A stretch of DNA of 64,000 nt from Ketobacter sp964016105. GTDB taxonomy: Bacteria > Pseudomonadota > Gammaproteobacteria > Pseudomonadales > Ketobacteraceae. The notes beneath the pieces were generated by a model. That model was not told the origin of the DNA. It did no database searches and was given only the letters and a program-made list of their open reading frames with translations. The position numbers and the translations under genes are program-made. Shown here one piece after another: positions 14,997 through 24,085 of this stretch (position 1 is the stretch's first letter; every line of letters begins with the position of its first letter). Location of the stretch: positions 1 through 64,000 of the forward strand of contig CAXHEX010000001.1 of NCBI GenBank assembly GCA_964016105.1. The letters run 5' to 3'.

Positions 14997-15581
14997 ATGA
15001 CACGGATATTAGTCATTCTAACTACCCTATTCACGCTGCATTTTAGTCAAGCCAGCTTTGCCCAGTTATCCCAGGAAGAACTCAGAAAGATTCTAGCACC
15101 ACGAATTGCCGGGCTTCTGGTGCTTGCGAAAAACGGAATGTTGTTATCCAGTGTACGAGCACAGAATCAGAAAGGCATGAGTCTAGAACAAATTCAAACA
15201 ATTGATGAAGAGTGGAAATCTGGTAGTTCCCCTTTGATCGATCAATTACAGCAAAATAAGGCAGGTAGTTTTCTTAAAAATATCATCGTCCAACAAGCTG
15301 ATGTTTATAGTGAAGTCTTTCTAACGGACGCTCAGGGCGCCAATGTGGCAGTTTTTCCTGCCACCAGCGACTATTGGCAAGGTGACGAAGATAAGTTCAC
15401 CCAATCCTTTGCCAATGGTAAGGGTGAAGTTTTCATTGGTGAAGTTGAATACGACGAAAGCAGTAAAACTAACGCCGTGCAAATATCCGTGCCCATGATG
15501 TACAACAATAAAGCCATTGGCGTCATGGTAATTGGTGTAAAAGTATCCGTGCTTGAAGCCGAAAAATTAAAAGGCCAGTAG
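14997..15581 (+). CDS. Exported PDC/Cache-like sensor domain protein
   Basis: The protein (194 residues) starts at ATG 14997, preceded by AAGGAT. A signal peptide ends near ASFAQ. The rest looks like a stand-alone PDC/Cache ligand-binding domain (SEVFLTDAQGANVAVFP, then GEVFIGEVEYDESSKT and a final strand with GVMVIGV). No membrane anchor or output domain follows, so it may present a ligand to a partner receptor. An upstream open extension to 14931 overlaps the AraC stop and is unlikely to be translated. Confidence 0.75.
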   Translation: MTRILVILTTLFTLHFSQASFAQLSQEELRKILAPRIAGLLVLAKNGMLLSSVRAQNQKGMSLEQIQTIDEEWKSGSSPLIDQLQQNKAGSFLKNIIVQQADVYSEVFLTDAQGANVAVFPATSDYWQGDEDKFTQSFANGKGEVFIGEVEYDESSKTNAVQISVPMMYNNKAIGVMVIGVKVSVLEAEKLKGQ

Positions 15582-15589
15582 ATGAAAGA

Positions 15590-17248
15590 TCAATTGCCGT
15601 TGATCACGTGCTTTCTATGTAACGCAAAACCACCACTGGGGCCATCATCGACTTCTGCCGAAGGTACAACATGCAACTGCACCGGCCTCACCATCTCTTG
15701 ACTATAGCCATGGGTTAAGCCCGGGGGCTGAATCCATTGGCTTAACCCATCAATACGTTTTTTAGCCTCTTTAAAATCAGGCTGTTGCTGGTGGATACGG
15801 CGATAAACCTCAATGGCATCCTGGTAGTTACCCTTGCGCTCCAGTTGAACAGCAATTCTGTAGAACAAGTCCAATTGGTCATCGCCGGCCTGACAACCTT
15901 CGGCAGCCGTCAGAGCGTGACTAAAATCACCCTGCTGGATATGAATCTGCGCTAATTGCAGACAACTTTGGTGTTGCTCCTGTCGACACTGATGCTTTTG
16001 ATATTGATTACGCTGCCACAACATCATCACCAGGCTTGAAATCAAAAACCATTGCATGGGCAAAACCAGAGGTAGTATTTGTTTAAAACTTAATTGCCAG
16101 GAAAGTTGAATCAGCGCCATGGCAACTAAAATAAATATCACCATAAACGTGGCCGCGGGTGGACGCAGCGATGGCTGGATGAAAATCAAATACAGACCCA
16201 ATAACAGCACAGCAGCTGACATTACCCAAGGCTCCCAATAGGGTGTATAGCTGTACTCTCCCGACACAAGGGAAAGAAACACCCTTGCTACGGATTCTCC
16301 GTATTTTTCACTATGGACAAATAACCATATAGGTTCACTGGGGGGGCTAATCAATGCTTGCTGCAACGTCATTCGGGTGATACCAGAGATATCAATTTGG
16401 TCCGGGACAATCTGGCCAGAGTTAGAAAGGGGTAACCAGCGGTGGGCCAACTCCACACCGTAACCTCGCATAAAACTGATCTGGGGCTCCTCCACCACGG
16501 CTATGGTGCTGGCCAGGTAACGGGTATACATTGCCAGCGCTAGACCACTGTGGATTTGAGATTCCTGATCCCACACCATAGGTAGAGGTTGGCCAGGTTC
16601 AGCCACAGAGGTAGCACGATAACCCGCTCCCTTTAAGGCCGAGTCCACTGGCCAGGGAGACGCCACCAGGTTAAGCCGTTGCTTGAACCATTGAGATAGA
16701 CCGTCATACAACCCGGTTGGCAATCGGTTCTTCCAACCGTGACCCAAAACTTGGGGAATGACTACTGGGTAAGCCTGCTCAGGGAATGAAGAAGCTCCGG
16801 ACCGGGTTAACCCCACTAGAATGTCGCCACTTTCCAGAGCCTTTCTTAATCGGGTTAACTCATGGGATTGCGCGGGCCACTGAACAGGCTTTTCAGACTC
16901 TTGCGGGTTTACTAAGGCTTGCTCCATAAAAGGCTGAGGCAGAGTCATGGCTATCTGATTTGGAGCCGTTAACAAGGACAAACTTGAGGCCGCCATGGGG
17001 TTGTTTTTTAAAAGCGCCAGTTCTTGCTGGTCTATTCGTATAATAGCCAGCGGCGATTTAACCTCTCGGGGTGGAGAGATGGCTTGGGATAGGTGCCAGA
17101 AATAGCGATCCACTTGTTTGAAAGCGGGGGGGCGCATGTCTCCCGCAAGCAACATGATCAGCGCTGCAACAATCACCAAGGAGGGAATGCTGAAGATCAA
17201 GTGACAAGCTTGAGCTGCGCGCTTGGCAGCGCTGGATGATAACGCCAT
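15590..17248 (-). CDS. CHASE2-like membrane protein with C-terminal TPR
   Basis: About 552 residues. A membrane segment near the N-terminus leads to a long extracytoplasmic domain opening with PLAIIRIDQQELALL, typical of CHASE2 sensors. Three clustered membrane helices follow, then a cytoplasmic tail with tetratricopeptide-like repeats (LAQIHIQQGDFSHALTAAE, YQDAIEVYRRIHQQQPDF). There is no kinase, cyclase or other output domain, so signalling would have to pass through protein contacts. ATG 17248 is preferred; TTG 17260 is in frame. It is convergent with the PDC-sensor gene, 8 bases apart. Confidence 0.7.
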   Translation of the reverse strand: MALSSSAAKRAAQACHLIFSIPSLVIVAALIMLLAGDMRPPAFKQVDRYFWHLSQAISPPREVKSPLAIIRIDQQELALLKNNPMAASSLSLLTAPNQIAMTLPQPFMEQALVNPQESEKPVQWPAQSHELTRLRKALESGDILVGLTRSGASSFPEQAYPVVIPQVLGHGWKNRLPTGLYDGLSQWFKQRLNLVASPWPVDSALKGAGYRATSVAEPGQPLPMVWDQESQIHSGLALAMYTRYLASTIAVVEEPQISFMRGYGVELAHRWLPLSNSGQIVPDQIDISGITRMTLQQALISPPSEPIWLFVHSEKYGESVARVFLSLVSGEYSYTPYWEPWVMSAAVLLLGLYLIFIQPSLRPPAATFMVIFILVAMALIQLSWQLSFKQILPLVLPMQWFLISSLVMMLWQRNQYQKHQCRQEQHQSCLQLAQIHIQQGDFSHALTAAEGCQAGDDQLDLFYRIAVQLERKGNYQDAIEVYRRIHQQQPDFKEAKKRIDGLSQWIQPPGLTHGYSQEMVRPVQLHVVPSAEVDDGPSGGFALHRKHVINGN

Positions 17249-17354
17249 GGGACCAGCCAACTAATTAAAACACCCTGTAATATATAGACCCTGGCTACCC
17301 CACTGCGCCAAAGGGGCTGGTTATTTTGTGGACTGGACCACAATTACCACAAAA

Positions 17355-17822
17355 TCAGGCCTTCTTTTCACTGATCCATAGTTTAATCACACCCTCAACC
17401 ACAGGGGTACCGTTCTCATCCATTGCGGTCACCTTCACGTCTAAATCGCCGGGCTTCCATGCATCCGGTTCGATGACCGCCACACCGGTGATATCAGACC
17501 CCGCTTTGGCGGTGTACTCCACATTCATGCCTTTGGGTATCCAGCGCAAATGACGGGGAACAGACGCTTCTGCACACACGCCCATAGCCATCTCCAGTAA
17601 GTTACAGATGGCAATCACGTGAACCGTACCAATATGATTTTCCACCGCTTTACGCTTTTTTATTATTAATTTTGCATAATTGGGCTCTAATTCTAATATT
17701 TTTGGGCTTACTGTTTTAAAGTAAGGTGCTTTGCGGCATACCACTTTAGAAAACAGCGCCTTACCTCCAGGGACTCGAGATAATTTCTGCCAAGTGGCGT
17801 AAACCTTATTCACTTCACTCAT
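17355..17822 (-). CDS. DUF4442 hotdog-fold (thioesterase-like) protein
   Basis: A 155-residue protein with the single-hotdog pattern of the DUF4442/PaaI-like thioesterases, for example ENHIGTVHVIAICNLLEMAMG, where N and H fall where these enzymes bind the acyl thioester. It probably hydrolyses or binds acyl-CoA. GGGAG precedes ATG 17822. It is followed by the CHASE2 gene on the same strand, 106 bases away. Confidence 0.8.
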   Translation of the reverse strand: MSEVNKVYATWQKLSRVPGGKALFSKVVCRKAPYFKTVSPKILELEPNYAKLIIKKRKAVENHIGTVHVIAICNLLEMAMGVCAEASVPRHLRWIPKGMNVEYTAKAGSDITGVAVIEPDAWKPGDLDVKVTAMDENGTPVVEGVIKLWISEKKA

Positions 17823-17963
17823 AAAAAACTCCCGCGTTAATCGAACTGGTTAGCAAAATAACACAGCTTGCTCACGTTCAACTAACTGTTTTTACTGACT
17901 TCTTGGTTCCTAAGCTACACTTGATTTTTAGATACATTTTCTGTCTGGGGATACATTATCTCA

Positions 17964-19880
17964 ATGGTCATTCTGCTAAAAAGGATCTTGGCTTGGCGGG
18001 TCTTTCACAGCAAAGCTGCGTTAACCGCACTTTTACTGGTGGCGTCCAGCTTTACCCACAGCTTCGTAGTGGAAGACAACATTATCATTACCAATGATGG
18101 GTTTAACGAACGTTTGGCGGAAGGACTTTTGTATTTGGAAGACAAGTCAGGTCGCTACAAATTAGACCAACTTTTAAACGGCGATCTCGACGTAGAATTT
18201 AAGCCTTTTCAAGAAAACACACTTCAAATGGGCTATAACCAGAGCACTTTCTGGTTTAAATTGAAAATCACTAATCAGCTAACGGATCTAAGTAACGATG
18301 ATCTTACCAATCGTTTTTACCTCTCCATTCGCTATCCGTTATTGGACTCAGTCCATTTCTATCACATTACCCCCAATGGTATTAAAGAATCCATCATGGG
18401 AGATAGATTGCCATTCTATAACCGATACTTTGATCTAAATAACTACGTATTCCCCATCTCTTTGTATCGAGAACAAACCACAGAAGTTTATATTCGAGTG
18501 CAGAGCGACAATTCTGTTTCCATTCCACTCTACCTGCAGACTGAGCGCAGCTTTGCTGAAAATCAACACACCCACCACATCTACAACGGCATTTACCTGG
18601 GCATCACTTTGGGCTTGCTCATTTACAATTGTTTTCTCTGGGTGGGTATTCGCAAGCCCGTTTATGGATACTACGCATTTTCAATTCTGAGCATCCTTAG
18701 TTTTAATTCCACCATAACCGGTTATACCTATCGGTTATGGCCCGACGCTATCGCTTTCCAACAGATCGCAGTTTACCAACTCAGTATTCTGTCGGCCATC
18801 GCCATCAGCTGGTTTGGTATGGCGTTTCTCAACACCGCTTCAACCCAACCAAAAGCACATAAGTTTTTACTCTCAATTACCCTTTTATTCATTGTCATAT
18901 TACCAGTGGTAGCTTTCTTACCACCGCCCATTTCTGCCAAGATCAATGTCTTGGTAACGGTTTCTGGTGTTGTCTTTTTGTCTACTATGGCTGTGCGCAG
19001 CTTACTTATGGGCAACAGATCGGCAGCTTATTTTCTCATTGGCCAGGGCGGTGTTCTACTAAGCGTGATTTTTGTGGTGCTCACATCCCAAGGGTTCATC
19101 CCACTTTACTACCTGGCTCCCGAGGTTCTTAAATGGTGTTCCGCCTTTGAGTTGATTTTTTTCTCGATCGCTCTAGCGGATCTGGTCAATTCAGAAAGAC
19201 GCTTGCGAGAAAAAGCCCAACAAGAATCGGCAACAGCTCAAAAGGAATCGTTACAGGCTCAGATCGCCTTGAACCACAACCTGGATAAGCTGGTTCACAA
19301 TCGCACCAATGAATTGGAGCACGCCAACCGCTTGCTAAAGGAGCTGAGCAGCAAAGATGAGCTCACGGGCCTCAGAAACCGCCGTTATTTAAACGAGATA
19401 TATCCCAAAGAATACAAACGGGCCTATCGAGACCGAAAACCCATTTCGGTACTCATGCTGGATCTTGATCACTTTAAGCAAATTAACGATTGTCACGGAC
19501 ATCAAGCTGGAGACATCTGCCTGGCAAGCGCAGGCCGCATCATAGCGCATCATTTGCATAGACCCAATGACTTTGCCGTGCGCTACGGTGGCGAAGAGTT
19601 TGTTATGATTCTACCGGACACTACCCTGTCCGGGGCTGTCACAATAGCCGAGCGGATTCGTCAACGATTTCAGGAGTCTCCCCAAGCCACTGCACAACAA
19701 CTCATTAGCGTTACTGTGAGCATTGGTGTGGTAAGCGAGATACCCGCGGATAGGCAGAGCCATGAACGCTTACTGAAACAGGCCGATGATCTGTTATACA
19801 AAGCCAAACAACTGGGTCGAAATCGAGTGGAAACCCTGGATATTACAAGTAGCCATTCACCCAATAGTCAGTGCGGCTAG
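17964..19880 (+). CDS. 7TM-DISM diguanylate cyclase
   Basis: A 638-residue receptor. A signal/anchor is followed by a 7TMR-DISMED2-like periplasmic jelly-roll (about residues 40-185), seven membrane helices (about 200-400), a coiled linker, and a GGDEF domain with RYGGEEF near residue 545. An RxxD inhibitory site (RPND) lies five residues before GGEEF, so feedback inhibition by c-di-GMP is expected. It makes c-di-GMP in response to an external, probably carbohydrate-like, ligand. It is one of three GGDEF proteins in the window. Confidence 0.92.
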   Translation: MVILLKRILAWRVFHSKAALTALLLVASSFTHSFVVEDNIIITNDGFNERLAEGLLYLEDKSGRYKLDQLLNGDLDVEFKPFQENTLQMGYNQSTFWFKLKITNQLTDLSNDDLTNRFYLSIRYPLLDSVHFYHITPNGIKESIMGDRLPFYNRYFDLNNYVFPISLYREQTTEVYIRVQSDNSVSIPLYLQTERSFAENQHTHHIYNGIYLGITLGLLIYNCFLWVGIRKPVYGYYAFSILSILSFNSTITGYTYRLWPDAIAFQQIAVYQLSILSAIAISWFGMAFLNTASTQPKAHKFLLSITLLFIVILPVVAFLPPPISAKINVLVTVSGVVFLSTMAVRSLLMGNRSAAYFLIGQGGVLLSVIFVVLTSQGFIPLYYLAPEVLKWCSAFELIFFSIALADLVNSERRLREKAQQESATAQKESLQAQIALNHNLDKLVHNRTNELEHANRLLKELSSKDELTGLRNRRYLNEIYPKEYKRAYRDRKPISVLMLDLDHFKQINDCHGHQAGDICLASAGRIIAHHLHRPNDFAVRYGGEEFVMILPDTTLSGAVTIAERIRQRFQESPQATAQQLISVTVSIGVVSEIPADRQSHERLLKQADDLLYKAKQLGRNRVETLDITSSHSPNSQCG

Positions 19881-20081
19881 GTTTTGAAAAATGGTGCGAC
19901 AATGACATGGGACCTTATTTGCCTCAAGCCACAATCACATCGAAGTGGAAGCGAAGAGATCTATGTCTTTATGCACAAAAGCCAACGCCGATCCAATAAA
20001 CGTGGTGTTAACGCGGTTCAGTTTAGTGTACGGCTTTCGCCCTTGCCGATGACTTCTGCTGTCCCCGGGAAAAAGGAACTG

Positions 20082-20645
20082 ATGGTCATGGAAGGGGCCA
20101 GCTTCCATGTTGTGGCTGATCTGGATTGTGAGACCGTCCTTTTCGACATTGCCAAAGCGGATTCCGCGCTTCCCAGCCTGTTGCGAGGCGGAGGTTCCGG
20201 GTCCCTGGCCATATCAGAGTTGATCATATGGTCACAAAAACACTACCCCCATTTTAAGGTGGCGCTGAATAAAGTCAGCTCCGTGGTATTAGACTACCCC
20301 AACGCCAAAGAGCAGGTGACCAACTGCCTGCAAAATTTCGGCTTTACCGTGGCGCAAGCCGGTGCAGGGCTGCAATTTGAGGGCAACCAGGCTAAGGCTT
20401 TGCAAATTCACATCAACAAAGCCAAGGTGGAAACGGCCAACCCGCCAGCTCTCTACACCGAAGCCCTGCAAAACCAGACTAAATTAGCCCATCAACTCCA
20501 TGAAACACAGCAGGATCTCACCGCGGCCAATGAGCGTGTTCACCAAAACGCGCAATCGCGGCCGTCCTCCACGCCGTTCTACACGGGTCTCGCTGCAGGC
20601 CTGGTGGCTGGGGCGGCTCTGGCGTCAATTATCTTTAACATCTAA
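20082..20645 (+). CDS. Protein of unknown function with a C-terminal glycine-zipper membrane segment
   Basis: About 187 residues if it starts at ATG 20082, which has a good AAGGA ribosome-binding site. The frame is open upstream to TTG 19884, directly after the diguanylate cyclase, but that part (Ser/Arg-rich) does not look like protein. The middle is alpha/beta, a helical Gln-rich stretch follows (residues about 125-155), and the end is a single hydrophobic segment YTGLAAGLVAGAALASIIF, like a tail anchor. No family recognised. Confidence 0.6.
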   Translation: MVMEGASFHVVADLDCETVLFDIAKADSALPSLLRGGGSGSLAISELIIWSQKHYPHFKVALNKVSSVVLDYPNAKEQVTNCLQNFGFTVAQAGAGLQFEGNQAKALQIHINKAKVETANPPALYTEALQNQTKLAHQLHETQQDLTAANERVHQNAQSRPSSTPFYTGLAAGLVAGAALASIIFNI

Positions 20646-20778
20646 CCGCCGTTATCTGATGTTCACAAAGTTGTAATACTTCAACGCCTATCATTTCGCT
20701 CCCGAAAGATACAAACACCTACAACTGATCACTTTCTAGGCTGCTTTTGTAAAGGTAGCCTCACTCCACGGGGGCAAT

Positions 20779-23010
20779 ATGACATTCAACTTCAAAAAAT
20801 CCTTACTGGCCTTGGCAATTGCAGGCACTGCTTTTTCCAGCGCCGCTGCTGATAACACACCAGACCTGAAATATTTTAAACGTATCGCCACGTTTCCCGT
20901 TTACGCCAACTTAGACGAAAGTGCCGGTGACAAACTGGAAGATGAAACCGCCGCTGAGATTGCCGCTGCCAGCCGCAATGGCAAAGTGGTGTACTACAGC
21001 AACAGCCCGAAACAACGAATTGGCCTTATCGACATAAGCATGGCACACAATCCACAACCGGCGGGATATGTGCAATTGGACGGCGAACCCACTTCTGTGG
21101 CTGTGCGGGGTAATTATTTGCTTGTCGCTATTAATACCTCCAGCAGCTACACCACCCCAGCCGGAAAGCTGTCTGTGTATTCCATCGTTAATCCCAAGCA
21201 ACCCCAGTGGATTGCTGATTTTGATGTGGAAGGCCAACCGGATGCAATCGATGTCAGTCCTGATGGCAAATACGCCGCCATTGTGATCGAGAACGAACGC
21301 GACGAAGATTACAACGATGGCATCATTCCTCAATTACCAGCGGGGCATTTATCGGTGCTGACCATGAGGGGCAAAGTGTCCAATTGGCACCTACGTAAAG
21401 TGGATCTTACCGGCTATGCAGACATTGCCGGCAGCGATCCTGAGCCAGAATACGTTGATATTAATGCCATGAATATGGCTGCGGTGAGCCTACAGGAAAA
21501 CAACCACATCATATTGGTAGACCTGCGAACGGCAAAGGTTATCAAAGATTTCAACGCCGGTGACGTGGATCTGTTTAACGTTGATACCAAGGAAGACGAC
21601 GTAATTAAGCCCGTGGACACTATCTTAGACCGCAAGCGGGAACCAGATGCCCTCACCTGGGTAAGCAATTGGTGGATAGCCACCGCCAACGAAGGGGATT
21701 ATGAAGATGAGAATGGCGTTGCCGGTGGTAGCCGCGGTTTCACTATCTTCAATATGATGGGCAAGGTTCAATACGAATCTGGCTCAGATTTTGAACACCG
21801 CATCATTCGCACCGGGCAATACCCAGAAGGCCGCTCGGAAAACAAAGGTAACGAGCCTGAAGGTGTTTCGTTTTCTGTGTACGACAAAAACAAATTTTTG
21901 TTCGTTGGCAGCGAGCGCTCCAATCTGGTGGGCGTTTACTCCATACCTGGGGGCTACAAACCGGAATTCCATCAGTTACTGCCCACCACGGTGGGTCCAG
22001 AAGGAATTCTGCCACTACCCAAACGAAAACTTTTAGTGGTGGCCAGTGAAGAAGATTCTGCGGACGATGGCATTCGCTCCACCGTTGCCATTTACCAATA
22101 TGGTTATAAACGCCCTGCCTACCCAGACATAGAATCCGATCGCAAACAACTCATACCCTGGGGCGCCCTCAGCGGCCTGGTGGGGGATACTGATGATCCT
22201 CGCACACTGTATGGGGTTCAAGATAGCTTCTATAAAGAATCCCGCTTTTTCACCATTAAACCCAGAAGATACCCTGCCCGCATAACCGAAGCCACTGTCT
22301 TGAATAAAGATGGGGAGACGGTGGATTACGACTTGGAAGGTATCGCACAAAGAGCAGATGGCGGCTTCTGGCTGGCTTCAGAAGGCAAGCCTGGCAGCAC
22401 TCTCAATCTGCTTGTTCAAGTGGATGCGGACGGTAACGTACTTCAAGAAGTAGCATTACCAGAAGCCGTTGCCGCCAAGGCCAAAAAGCACGGTTTCGAA
22501 GGCGTTGCGGTAACCGGGGAAGGAACCCAGGAAACCGTTTACGTGGCATTTCAGCGGGCGTGGGAGGGTGACCCAGAAAATCTAGCTCGAATTGGAGTCT
22601 ACACTCCCCACGATAACAGCTGGGCTTTCTACTATTATCCCCTTGAAAGTACTGAAGAAGGTTGGGTGGGATTAAGTGAAATCACCGCCATTAGCGACAC
22701 CCAGTTTGCCATTATCGAGCGTGACAACCAGCAGGGTGAAAAAGCTCAGATCAAACGCCTGTATCGTATAGATATAGCGGGCCTGGTGGCCAAACCAGAA
22801 GGAGAGGATTTCCCGGTGCTGAGCAAAACCCTCGCCAAAGACCTGTTGCCCAGCTTGAAAAAAACCAATGGCTGGGTATTGGACAAAGTTGAAGGCGCAG
22901 CCATAGGAGCTGATGGAAAGGTGTACGTTGCCACCGACAATGATGGTGTTGACGATGCTTCCGGTGAAACCCGCTTCATACGCTTTGGCAAGATCTTAAA
23001 GCAAAAATAA
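20779..23010 (+). CDS. Exported esterase-like/phytase-like beta-propeller protein
   Basis: A 743-residue secreted protein with a signal peptide cut near SSAAA. The N-terminal half is a beta-propeller with WD/LVIVD-like blades (GEPTSVAVRGNYLLVAIN, QPDAIDVSPDGKYAAIVI). The C-terminal 300 residues match the 'esterase-like activity of phytase' family (YDLEGIAQRADGGFWLASEG, GFEGVAVTGEG). Acidic loops suggest calcium binding. It probably hydrolyses phosphate or carboxylic esters outside the cytoplasm. It has its own terminator at 23044. Confidence 0.82.
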   Translation: MTFNFKKSLLALAIAGTAFSSAAADNTPDLKYFKRIATFPVYANLDESAGDKLEDETAAEIAAASRNGKVVYYSNSPKQRIGLIDISMAHNPQPAGYVQLDGEPTSVAVRGNYLLVAINTSSSYTTPAGKLSVYSIVNPKQPQWIADFDVEGQPDAIDVSPDGKYAAIVIENERDEDYNDGIIPQLPAGHLSVLTMRGKVSNWHLRKVDLTGYADIAGSDPEPEYVDINAMNMAAVSLQENNHIILVDLRTAKVIKDFNAGDVDLFNVDTKEDDVIKPVDTILDRKREPDALTWVSNWWIATANEGDYEDENGVAGGSRGFTIFNMMGKVQYESGSDFEHRIIRTGQYPEGRSENKGNEPEGVSFSVYDKNKFLFVGSERSNLVGVYSIPGGYKPEFHQLLPTTVGPEGILPLPKRKLLVVASEEDSADDGIRSTVAIYQYGYKRPAYPDIESDRKQLIPWGALSGLVGDTDDPRTLYGVQDSFYKESRFFTIKPRRYPARITEATVLNKDGETVDYDLEGIAQRADGGFWLASEGKPGSTLNLLVQVDADGNVLQEVALPEAVAAKAKKHGFEGVAVTGEGTQETVYVAFQRAWEGDPENLARIGVYTPHDNSWAFYYYPLESTEEGWVGLSEITAISDTQFAIIERDNQQGEKAQIKRLYRIDIAGLVAKPEGEDFPVLSKTLAKDLLPSLKKTNGWVLDKVEGAAIGADGKVYVATDNDGVDDASGETRFIRFGKILKQK

Positions 23011-23043
23011 AGCGCCGGTTTCAAGCCATTCTTGGACTGCAGC

Positions 23044-23078
23044 AAAACGGCCCCTTCACAAGAGGGGCCGTTTTCTTT
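23044..23078 (+). terminator. Rho-independent terminator after the phytase-like gene
   Basis: AAAACGGCCCC and its exact complement flank a 9-base loop and run into a T-rich tail, 34 bases past the stop codon. Confidence 0.9.
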
Positions 23079-23181
23079 CCTCTATTGAATTAAACTGCAC
23101 TGTCAGCCCATTTCCAGTATCATTCTTTAGCCATAACTTACGGTAACCGAAACCATACACCGCCAAAGCATTTTCTAAATA

Positions 23182-24012
23182 ATGATTAAACGCCTTTCGC
23201 CCCAAGCATTATTTGACATTCTCAAACAAATCGATAAAGACACTCTACAACCCTTGGCAAAGATTCAGCCGCCTCAGCGTATTTTGCTGAGTGTACTTTT
23301 TATTGGGCTCTGCCTTTTATTTGTTCATTACGCGAAGTATACCCCTCTGTTCCACTGGCTACTTCAGATCGGTACAGGATTAGATGATCAGGCCTTTAAA
23401 CGCTGGCTATTTCAGTTCAGCAGGCAGCCCTATTACGAACTCTATATCCATGCCTGGTGGGGATTAGTGCACCTATTGGGCTATCTAATCATGCCTGCTC
23501 TGTTGATCCGATTTTACCTGAAGGAATCTCTCTACGCCCACGGCTTGCAGTGGGGCTCTGTTACACAACATGCCCCCTGGTATCTGTTACTGACAGCACC
23601 TATCTTGTGCTTCGTGGTGATTGTGAGTTTCGGCGATGATTTTTCCAGCCATTATCCTTTTTACAGCAAAGCACAGCGTAGTTGGCTGGATCTGTTATTG
23701 TGGGAGCTGATCTATGTGAGCCAATTTATTGCGTTGGAGTTTTTCTTCCGTGGCTTTATGTTGAATGCACTCAAGCCCGCTTTTGGCTCCAACGCCATCC
23801 TGGTCATGTGCTTACCTTACCTGATGATTCATTTTCCGAAATTATGGCCCGAGGCGTTTGGAGCACTTTTATTTGGGCTGTTCCTGGGAATTCTGGCCAT
23901 GAGATCCCGTTCAATCTGGGGTGGGGTGGGTGTTCATGTTTGCATTGCACTTGCCATGGATATTGCAGCCCTTATTCAAACCAGTGGCCTGCCAAAATCC
24001 CTGCTACCTTAA
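23182..24012 (+). CDS. CPBP-family intramembrane metalloprotease
   Basis: A 276-residue membrane protein with about six hydrophobic helices. The CPBP/Abi core is visible: EFFFRGFML (where most members have EExxxR, here the second Glu is Phe), then MIHFPKLWPEAFGALLFGLFLG, and a final helix with GGVGVHVCIAL. Members cleave prenylated or signal-peptide-like substrates within the membrane. The altered first motif may mean modified or lost activity. No bacteriocin gene is adjacent. Confidence 0.78.
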   Translation: MIKRLSPQALFDILKQIDKDTLQPLAKIQPPQRILLSVLFIGLCLLFVHYAKYTPLFHWLLQIGTGLDDQAFKRWLFQFSRQPYYELYIHAWWGLVHLLGYLIMPALLIRFYLKESLYAHGLQWGSVTQHAPWYLLLTAPILCFVVIVSFGDDFSSHYPFYSKAQRSWLDLLLWELIYVSQFIALEFFFRGFMLNALKPAFGSNAILVMCLPYLMIHFPKLWPEAFGALLFGLFLGILAMRSRSIWGGVGVHVCIALAMDIAALIQTSGLPKSLLP

Positions 24013-24028
24013 CATGTCATAAAAATGT

Positions 24029-24062
24029 CCATTGCAAGCGGTCATTGACTCGCCTGCAATGG
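24029..24062. terminator. Weak hairpin between convergent genes
   Basis: CCATTGCA...GCG and CGC...TGCAATGG form an imperfect dyad between the CPBP gene and the convergent metallophosphoesterase. It lacks a strong T run. Confidence 0.35.
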
Positions 24063-24085
24063 GTTTAAATCAATATGACAACCTG

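Noticed and set aside
23182..24012. CPBP protease as partner exosortase E for the VPEID protein
   Set aside because: Exosortase E is a fusion with an exosortase domain; this protein has only the CPBP part and lies 27 kb away.
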